Part shown: one piece after another, positions 56,426 through 64,000 of the stretch
How the letters are laid out: the number at the start of each line of letters is the position of its first letter
Numbering within the stretch: position 1 is the stretch's first letter
Assembly (NCBI GenBank): GCA_029532625.1
Contig: JARFXM010000003.1
Coordinates: 2,170,001-2,234,000, forward strand
From: Lomentospora prolificans
Lineage: Eukaryota > Ascomycota > Sordariomycetes > Microascales > Microascaceae
DNA length: 64,000 nucleotides
Direction: 5' to 3'
Program-made: the position numbers and the translations under genes
The notes under the pieces: generated by a model
The model's database searches: none
What the model saw: the letters and a program-made list of their open reading frames with translations, nothing else
Told to the model about the DNA's origin: nothing

Positions 56426-57701
56426 ATGTCGCAACAATACCAGCAGCCCGGCTACCCTCAGCAGCAGCCCATCCCCCTCCAGGCACAACCTCAGATGGCG
56501 GGAACTCACGCTCCTGCACCTGCTGTCGCCGGTGGCGGCTCCCCCAGCAAGGGATTCCCGAACGTCGTCATCGAGCCTCCTACCTGGCAGCTCATTGTCC
56601 GCGGCGTCCAGATCTTCATGTCGCTGATCGCGTTGGCACTGAGCGGTCACCTCATCCATGGAGCTTACATGGACCCCTTTGGCCTTGCCATCGCCGTGGT
56701 ACGTTTGACGCATATTTGCAAAATTGCGTGCCTCGAACCGCGCCGCCCCCTACCGTGCTTTTTTCTAACCACTCTGCTGCGCAGGCCGTTCTCACCTGGG
56801 TCGGACTCGCCTACATCCTTCTCACCCAGAAGGTGGCCAGCCTCAAGTCCGCCTACAATGTTTTCGCCGTCCTTGGCGTAGACGTCTTCCTCACCATCAT
56901 GTGGCTCGCGGCCATGGGCGCGACCGCTCACATGAGGGCCAGCTTCAGGTATCCCGCGTACATTACCGGGTGCTATGACGACGGAAGCCTCATCGACAGC
57001 ATGACTTGCTACAGGAAGATGAAGCGTGACTCCTTTGTCGCGGGGAAGGTTGCGCTCGCCGAGATGATCGTCGTCGCCATCGCTAGCGCAGTGAACTTGT
57101 AAGTCTCTTCCACTCTATCAACATGGCACCGAATGCGCGGTTTGCTTTTTTTTTTATTATCAGGGGGAAGAGAGAAAAAAGCTCACATTTTCTTTCAAAA
57201 AGTGTTCTCTTCGCCGTTTGCTTCGTAACCACTCTCCTTGCCTACCTCCGACAGCGCAACACCGCCGCTCCCGGCGGCCCCATCATCGACGGCGGCGAGA
57301 AGCAGCAGGCAGTCGTCAACCAGCAGGCTTACGCGCAGCAGCAGCCCGCCGCCGCCGCCGCCGCTGTCCAACACCCCATCCAGCCCCAATACACCGGAGG
57401 CTTCCCTCAACAGCAACAGCCGGTCCAGCCTCAGTACACCGGAGGCTACCCCCAGCAGCAGCAGCCCATCCCTCCCCAATACACCGGGGGTAACTTCAGC
57501 ACGCCCACGCCTCCTCCCCAGAACGTCTACGAGGCACCCGCCCAGCAGCCCGTCCAGCCCCAGTACACCGGCCACGCTTACCCGCCCACGACGACGACGC
57601 CTGCCCCGGCCTACCCCCAGGAGCTTCCCGTTAAGGACCAGCACGTATCGCCTCCCAACTCTCCCCCTCCTCAGCAGGGCCCTTATGCGACTCCTCATTA
57701 A
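56426..57701 (+). CDS. MARVEL-like tetraspanning membrane protein with Q/P-rich repeat tail
   Basis: Three exons, 56426-56698, 56785-57098 and 57203-57701, give 361 aa. A Gln/Pro-rich N-terminus (1-50) precedes four hydrophobic helices at about 54-78, 92-108, 118-140 and 180-212, a MARVEL-type arrangement. Proteins of this family organise membrane domains or traffic. Extramembrane loops contain a Cys pair (ITGCYDDGSLIDSMTCY). The C-terminal tail (about 225-361) has repeated PQYTGG units spaced by PQQQQP, four close copies, ending in Pro-rich sequence. The acceptor of intron 2 (CAAAAAG) is purine-rich and less usual, but it keeps the fourth helix in frame. The exact function is unknown. Confidence 0.88.
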
Positions 57702-58174
57702 AAGGGGGGAGAGCGAAGGCTTGAGTGGGATTCGGGTTCCAATTATTACGGTTTAATCGGGCTTGGAGCATGAAACGGGAATAGACGTAGCGTCTCGGTG
57801 ATTTTTTATTTCCTTAGTACATAATACCAGTTAAACAGCAATATACGCATTCCATTTTTCGTCTCAATCACGTTATGAGTTGATATCTACGGTGACTTTG
57901 TGGAAAGGTTGGGGAGTGAGCTTGGTATCTTCAGAGGCGACGAGTGTTGAGCGTCCAAAGTCGTTGGGATAGCTAGCTTGCTTTTGGTGTTTCTTGTCGG
58001 CCGTACCCGGGCTCGCGATTTGCTGCTCGCACAGGCCGGCCGGAAAGGGCGCGGGGGAGGCAGACTCACAAAAGGCATCTAAACTAGGGCTGTGGATGTT
58101 CTGGGAGAGACGTATATCTCATGACTGACATTCGCTATGTGCACCACGGAATAATAATACAAGCACGATCAATA
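57702..58174. other. Convergent intergenic region
   Basis: 473 bp between converging stops. It holds the 3' regions of the MARVEL-type and phosphatase genes. Nothing else is recognised. Confidence 0.6.
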
Positions 58175-59849
58175 TCAAGGCAACTTTGACTCTTTCGTCG
58201 GCTCCTTTGCCGCAGCTCCGACCTCCCGCTTCGTGTCTTCGTCCTCACCAATGTCTTCCCCCTTTGGACCGCTACTCTTAACCCCCGCTCGCTCACCCTC
58301 CTCGACCTCAGCGTCGACTTCGCTATCCACTTCAGTGCCGACCCTCTCGAGGTCGACATCCGACCTACCCTTCCAATCCGCAGGCCGCACTTCGGGAACC
58401 TCCTCCACAACCTCTGGCTGCCTGACCTCCTCCTCAGCACCAACCGCCCGCCACACGACCTTGATCTTGTCAAAGGCCTTGGGCATCTTCATAATACCTT
58501 TGAGTCCGTCCATTTCATCCCACGTAATCTCAAAGACGCCGCTACCTTGAGCCTTGCCGTTTAGCTCGGGCCCGCGACCCTCGAAGAAGACGTTGAACCA
58601 CGCGTGAGCGACCGAGGTGACAAATGTCGGGCCCATGGACGTGGGGGCTTTGGAGCTCCGGCGCGCGCTGATCTTGACGTCGCTCGTTTGTGTGAGGATT
58701 GGTGACGTGGGTTTCAGTATAACGGCGGCGCCCCCCTTTGCCTCGGCTGGTGGGTTGCTGTTGTTGGCGGCTTCGACCGTCGAGGCGGGCTCCGGTCTCA
58801 GCTGGCTATTGTTAAGGCCGATGCCATCGGCCTTGGTACCGTTCCGTCCCCTCTGCGAAAAGGAGCGGATGATTGCCTTGGCTTTCTTCGTCTTAGACTT
58901 GACGCTGCTGACCGACTCCGTGGCGCTCACATCAGCTTCGGACTCAACCGCCGAACCGGGTTCTTCTCTCTCAACGCTGCTATCTCTCGACTTGGCCGGC
59001 CCATCGACCACAATCTTCTCCTCGGCGCCAAACACGTGCAACGTCTTCATCTTCTTGCCCTCATCCGTAAAACCCTCAACATCGATTCTCACACCGTCCC
59101 TCATCCCCAGCACATGAATCTCTACAACCTCCACCTCCCTATCAACGTACTTCTTTCCATGCCGCGCCCATCGATCCACGTAACTCACCCACCGCCTCTG
59201 GCTCGGAATCGACACACCTTCCCCGAACCCAGGCCGCATCCTCCTCTGCGTAAATCTCGCCATAGCATCGGCCACCGTCCACCCGCACTCCGCAATAAGG
59301 TAACTGCAGGATATCGTTCCACTCCGGCCCTTTCCAGCTTTGCAGTGCACCACTACTACCCTCTTGCTTTCCTCCTCCTTGCCGGCCGCATCCGTCGACC
59401 CGCCAATGCCGCCGCTCACACCGCCAACGCCTCCCTCCTTGAGCTCCCCGCCATGAAGCCAGTTCCTCATGCTCGCCAGAATAACTGGCATAAGTCTAAA
59501 CGGCGGAGGATGGTGATCGGGCCAGGGGTAGTGCAAGATGCGTCCGTACACGGCCTCGTCGGGATACCCCGTCCCTTCGGCGCGAAACTCCCATATCGCC
59601 CAGTCCTTGCCGTGCTTCTCGTCCAGGAAAGAGACAAGCTGGTCAAGAGGGTTACGATAGGCGCGCTTTGGATAAGATTGCGAGGGGCCAGAGCTAGAAC
59701 GGGAGTGAGAAGGCGAACGGGGAGAGCTAGGGGAGGCCAAAGGTTGCTTACGTGACGATGATGTTCTCGGTAACGTAGCAAAGATCTAGTCCCGTGTCCG
59801 CATGTCGCACGCGCGGGCCCGCGACGATCTGCCGTAGGAGGGAAGTCAT
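58175..59849 (-). CDS. PTEN-type phosphoinositide 3-phosphatase
   Basis: Two exons, 59849-59752 and 59693-58175 (58-nt intron, phase 2), give 538 aa. PTEN removes the 3-phosphate of PtdIns(3,4,5)P3 at membranes and opposes PI3-kinase signalling; fungal homologues affect development and virulence in some species. The N-terminus LLRQIVAGPRVRH...LDLCYVTENIIVTSGPS is typical. The WPD-like loop is YPWPDHHPPPF (Asp92), and the P-loop HCKAGKGRSG has the nucleophile Cys150. A Gly-rich insert (about 117-143) precedes it. The TI loop continues as MRPGFGEGVSIPSQRRWVSY. A C2-like part begins near 205 and resumes near 395 (AHAWFNVFFEGRG), separated by a long Ser/Ala-rich insert. The C-terminal 70 residues are strongly acidic and Lys-rich. 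Confidence 0.93.
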
Positions 59850-61104
59850 TCCAACCTAGCTATCTCTTGAGCCTGGTTCAAGAGACAACCTTCAAGTGTA
59901 TGCGAGGGCTGTTGGGTTATTAGACGGGAGTTGGGTGTTAAATTATGAGAATATGAGGAGCGAGGAACATAGATATGCATATATATATATTTGTAATGTA
60001 AATGGATTGAAGCAATTGAAAGAGCCGCTATGGACCAATCCAAAAGTTGCAAAATCAATTGAGTTCTGACGCGGGAAGAAGCAAAAAGTGTAAGACGTCG
60101 ACACAAGATTTGAGCATCAATTGCCAGCATGGGTGAGTGAGCGAGGTGTTGACCAGTGTGCTTCAGCATCATTGATGACTACTGCTGGTGGTACACTGCA
60201 CGCGCTGGCTACGTCATCACCTCGAAAGGTGTGCAGAGCGTAGATCGCCTATCAAGCTGGAGAGCTTCGCCACCTCAATCCATGGCTAAGAGAGTCACTT
60301 ATGGGCTCTTCTTTTCTCCCTTTTCCTGGGATATCTCGTTACGAAGCTACACTTGGAGGCAACCTGGGAGTGATCGTGATATCACAGCTAAGGTTTTTAG
60401 GCTTGGCATATTTCAAAAATAGACAATATCTCGCCTTAATGATGCGGCTATCAATATGATATAAACCGTTAATTCAACAATTATCAGACAGCTTTCCTTC
60501 CTCTTCCAAGCATCTTCCCCAAAGGGTTGGCCTCTAGCTCGAGCTTCGCATTCCTCTGGGAGACAATGTCTATTGAGTTTGGCCGCTACTAGATGAGGTT
60601 GAGGAAACGAGCAACCAACACCCACCCACCTCCGTAATACAGTTGAAATCGTTTATAGACAACAGAACAAAAGGTACTGGATGAGAAAAAAAAAAAAAAC
60701 AATGCATTTAATGACAAATTCTGAAACTAACACCACTCGAATATCTGCTTTTGACTTGCCATGCGGATGTGCCTTCTAGGCACACCAAAGGGCCGTGCTA
60801 GTGCAGTTCCGCGGTCATTTCTATGCTCCCCCGTTACACATTAATTTCTCGAGGTCATATCGTCATCGCTAGTGCTTTGGTATCGTACGAACTAGGTTCT
60901 TCGCGTCGCGTGTTAATGGTGCCTGTGATGTCGCTATAATGGATGGGAGGTTCGAATCGGCACCGAAAAAACTCAAGAGCGCCATAATCCCGGACCGAAA
61001 TTGTATAATATCCAGGTATCTATAAACCCCTCCTTCACCGGATATGGATTGGGCATTCACGCCGGATCAAGAGCCCATCTATTGTTCTTATCGGCTGAGG
61101 CACT
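59850..61104. other. Intergenic region with no supported gene
   Basis: Includes a TATATATATATT tract near 59980, an A13-14 tract near 60687 and a GGTTCGAATC word at about 60949 that does not belong to a foldable tRNA. Short frames are unsupported. Confidence 0.6.
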
Positions 61105-62464
61105 TTACGAAGCCTTCTTGGGAGCAGCCGCGCCGCCATTGACGTACTTGTTGACGTCGGTAGCCTGGTAGAACTGACGAATGCCACCCTTGACACCGTC
61201 CCAGACCTGGCGGGCAGCAGGGGGAGTGCCCTGGGACCCCACGAGTCCGTCAATCTTAGTCTCGAACTGCTGGAATGCGTTCTGGACGTGGGGGCTTTGG
61301 GCGAAGCGCGAGCGGAGGAAGACGGTGTAGATACCAATGAGGATCCACGAGCGTCGCTGGAAGGTGATGGCCGAGAGAAGAATGCGGACCCAGAGGAGGA
61401 TCTCAAGAGAAGATACGATGGACATGGAGTCATCGTAGTACGCCCTGACGAAGGCGCCAATCTTATCGCAGAGGGGGTTCGGCGCATACTGGGGCTTGCC
61501 ATTGGGAGACGAGGTGGGTGCCGAGATGACCTTGGGAGGTTGAATCGTAGGGATCAAGTTTGCGCGCGTATAGGTAGCGACGTGGAAGACGGAGTAGACG
61601 CAGTACGGGAGCATGGCGAGGGGGTATTGAGGGCTGAAAAGCCAAATAAGCGCCATCCCTGTAGCGGGAATTTCACCTGGTCAGCTTCCTCTCGTTCACC
61701 ACGTGCCGTCTTTATGCTTTGGAGGGGAATTTTCAGAGGGAAGAGGCGGAACATCTGAAGAGCGGTGCGCGGCAACTTACCAAGGTACTGTACATTCTCG
61801 TCACCGATAAGACCAATCGGCGTAGGAGGACGAGCGCCAGTCTTAGCGCGGGCCTTGAAGGTCTTGTAAACGACGATGCCGTAGGTCAAGGCCGCCGCGA
61901 CGAATGATGTGCGGTAGGAGAACTGGGCCATGCCGCCATAATAATTAAATCGGATCCAAGAGAAGGCATATCGAATAGTGCAGAGGATCAAAGTCAAGTG
62001 GCTGGTGAGGGTCTAAGTTAGCAAAGAAAAAAAGAGCTCGGCGAAAGATAAGCAATCCAGAACTAGCTACGCCGATGTTGTTGGCCTTTCTACCAAACAT
62101 AGTTCATTCGTTTGTAGCTAGGGTAGCAGCAACGACGGCGAGGGAATATGTCATAGCCTCATGAGGCACAGGCCAAGACAAGGGCAGGGTGGGGAATGGT
62201 GCTCAAAATTCTGGACACGTACCCAACAAACCAGGCAACTGAAGGAGACGAAGGGTTAGCACAAAGACAATCCTTTCTTAGGAGAACATCCAGAACGGAA
62301 GGCAGGATTGAGGATGTGGAAAGGTGCTAAGCTTCCGCACGAAGAAATGGCAGGCACTGCACCAGAAAGCCAAGAACAAAGGGGAGAAACGTACACTGGA
62401 GAGTCTTTGCGAGTGTCAAAAGCCTCTCAGTCAAGGGGAGGCTCGCAGACGGTGGAGGAGCCAT
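61105..62464 (-). CDS. TMEM33/Pom33-family membrane protein
   Basis: Four exons, 62464-62395, 62238-62223, 62001-61781 and 61658-61105, give 286 aa. The family (Pom33/Per33 in yeast, Tts1 in fission yeast, TMEM33 in animals) consists of multi-spanning proteins of the ER and nuclear envelope that influence nuclear-pore distribution and tubular ER shape. The second exon is only 16 nt and encodes FAWFVG together with its split codons. Hydrophobic helices are seen at about 20-50, 55-70, 103-125 and 165-195. The conserved central part reads LIWLFSPQYPLAMLPYCVYSVFHV. The C-terminal part carries the amphipathic segment seen in Pom33. Introns are 156, 221 and 122 nt. All phases agree, giving 861 coding nt. 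Confidence 0.92.
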
Positions 62465-64000
62465 GATATCGACTGACGAGAACGAGTCGCTTGGCTACAG
62501 ATAAAGTAAAAAAGTGTCGGTCGGCACAGATGCGCGGGAGATGTCGTCACGAGGTATGCGTGACAGGCGGAAATTCGGCGGTTCGTGGTCGAGCGACAAG
62601 AGTTGAGGGTGCAAACAGAGAGGATCGGAGCGCAGATGTCGGTCGCAAGACGATGGTGAGGTTAACGCGACAGGAGGTTGCGGAGGGATAGCTAGAGAAA
62701 AAGGAACAGGAGATGAGGTGGTGCAAGGAAATCTGGAGGAGGAAGAGGGAAAGAATGACGGGAGAGGAAATTTGTCAAGAAATGATGTCGACAGGTCCAA
62801 GTACCGCCGCACTGCTCGGCTGGCTGGCTACCTGCTGGCTCAGGTCAAATGTTAAAACGTGGGTGGCTGGCAATTCCGGTGTGTTCGGCAGCACAGCCAG
62901 CCAGCCAGACACCAGCTGGGCCGGGCCTGGCCACGCTAAACTACAACTCGAATGTACTTGACCTGATCCAATGCGCCAGCCAGATCCAAAGTGCCCACAA
63001 CCACATTGATCGTTGTTGATGCTTGCAGGCTACACCGGCTGGCTGTGCTCTGATAGTGCTGGCTCACAAAAAGTTACGTAGCTCGCGCCCACTAAGCCCG
63101 CTAAGTTCCAGTCCACGTCACAAACGGGAAGGTGTTTGGGGCGCTCATTCCAGCTTCGGCCGACATGTTCATGCCAAAAAACCAAGCTCTGCAACAATCG
63201 TCAAAGCAAGGTGCCTATCCACGAGCTGTTTAGAACAGATCCATGAGTGTATTCCCGAAGTCCCTTGCGGCCAGGTGGCATACTGAGGAATCAAGGTCTC
63301 CTTAACCAGAAACGTTTCTTAAACCGTTGCGCAAGCTATTAGGCTACTGAACTAATAATTATCATGACGACGACGCGGGTTCGTAATCAGCACATGCCGG
63401 GCAGCCCTCAGAGACAGAGACGCGAAACGAAGCCAAAAGAACCAGTCCCCTCCCGCAACACACAGCATGACATTTATGACTCGAGAAAAGAGGCCACCTA
63501 ATAAGCTACAAGCGGGCCTTCGTTGAGACAAACTGCAAATTGAACATAGCCGATCCTTGCAAGAGCCAACATCGATTTAGTCTTTCAATTGTTAACCCTC
63601 CAGTCCGTACCCCGACTTTTCGTTGTTCTATAAAACAGGAAGCCTACGCTTGGGATTTCATCTTTTTTACCAGAGCTTCATCTCACAGTGTCGTCATCAT
63701 GCGACGTCACCACACTCGCTTCGCCGGAAAGTAGACAGTTCACTTCTTCTAAAATCCAACTACTCGCCATATTTGGTTGGACGGTACGTGCCGATTTCTT
63801 TCGCACCCAGCGGACGTCCCGAATCCGGCCGCGGTTGCGCTTAATTGCACGGCCATCGCCAGGTCTTGTTTCTCCTCGAGACACAGCAGCGATCAGCAGC
63901 CATTTACTCAAATTCATTGTGCATATTTGTAACATAAACTAGCGTGCTCTTATTGCGCCCTGATACGGCCATCTATATCTCTTTCGACCAACAGGTGCGA
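62465..64000. other. Upstream region of the TMEM33 gene and right window edge
   Basis: No supported gene. A cluster of CTGGCTGG/CCAGCCAG words occurs at 62818-63060, including a perfect 12-bp inverted repeat. The rest holds short frames only. A gene beginning beyond 64000 may have its promoter here. Confidence 0.5.
62818..62906. repeat. 12-bp inverted repeat of GGCTGGCTGGCT
   Basis: GGCTGGCTGGCT at 62818-62829 and its exact reverse complement AGCCAGCCAGCC at 62895-62906 are separated by 65 nt. More CTGGCTGG words occur nearby (62834, 63033). Confidence 0.85.

Noticed and set aside
60945..60965. GGTTCGAATC word resembling a tRNA T-arm
   Set aside because: The flanking five-base arms do not pair and no A box or acceptor stem is found upstream.

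Overview
The window is nuclear DNA of a filamentous ascomycete, most probably a Sordariomycete. Genes carry short GT-AG introns (about 55-110 nt, a few longer), lie on both strands without operons, and encode fungal proteins: a CDC3/AspB-type septin, a Zn2Cys6 regulator, NAM9-type uS4m, a fungal PTEN and a TMEM33/Pom33 protein. Exon models were built by hand from splice sites and reading phase, and the spliced lengths of all multi-exon genes are divisible by three.

Left part (1-23.7 kb) is mainly housekeeping. It holds the N-terminal end of an unknown basic protein at the edge, UDP-glucose 4-epimerase, an NADPH:quinone oxidoreductase, mitoribosomal mL44, a tiny one-helix membrane protein resembling a complex I accessory subunit, dihydroorotate dehydrogenase, a cPLA2-family phospholipase with a mitochondrial-type leader, septin CDC3, mitoribosomal uS4m and the La protein. 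Several of these products act in mitochondria, so this stretch is a loose mitochondrial neighbourhood. mL44 and the small membrane protein share a 369 bp divergent promoter.

Middle part (23.7-42.3 kb): after a 4.5 kb gene-free stretch comes a three-exon micro-gene for a 23-residue, 7-cysteine metallothionein-like peptide with a TATA box. Next are a giant (about 1,876 aa) ankyrin-repeat protein with a C-terminal coiled coil, a 520-residue protein I do not recognise, and a transcription factor with a C2HC finger placed directly before a Zn2Cys6 cluster.

Accessory island (about 42.3-50.6 kb): gene-poor and decayed. It contains a tRNA-like/SINE-like promoter relic, an AT-rich patch, an intact orphan ORF, an LTR-like relic with a hairpin, and a sugar-transporter pseudogene whose four stop codons are each one C-to-T transition from a sense codon, as expected of RIP-like decay.

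Right part (50.6-64 kb) returns to ordinary genes: an F-box protein with a hydrophobic C-terminal segment, exonuclease V (EXO5/DEM1), a MARVEL-like tetraspanning protein with a Q/P-rich repeat tail, a PTEN-type lipid phosphatase and a TMEM33/Pom33 protein containing a 16-nt microexon. The last 1.5 kb shows no gene.
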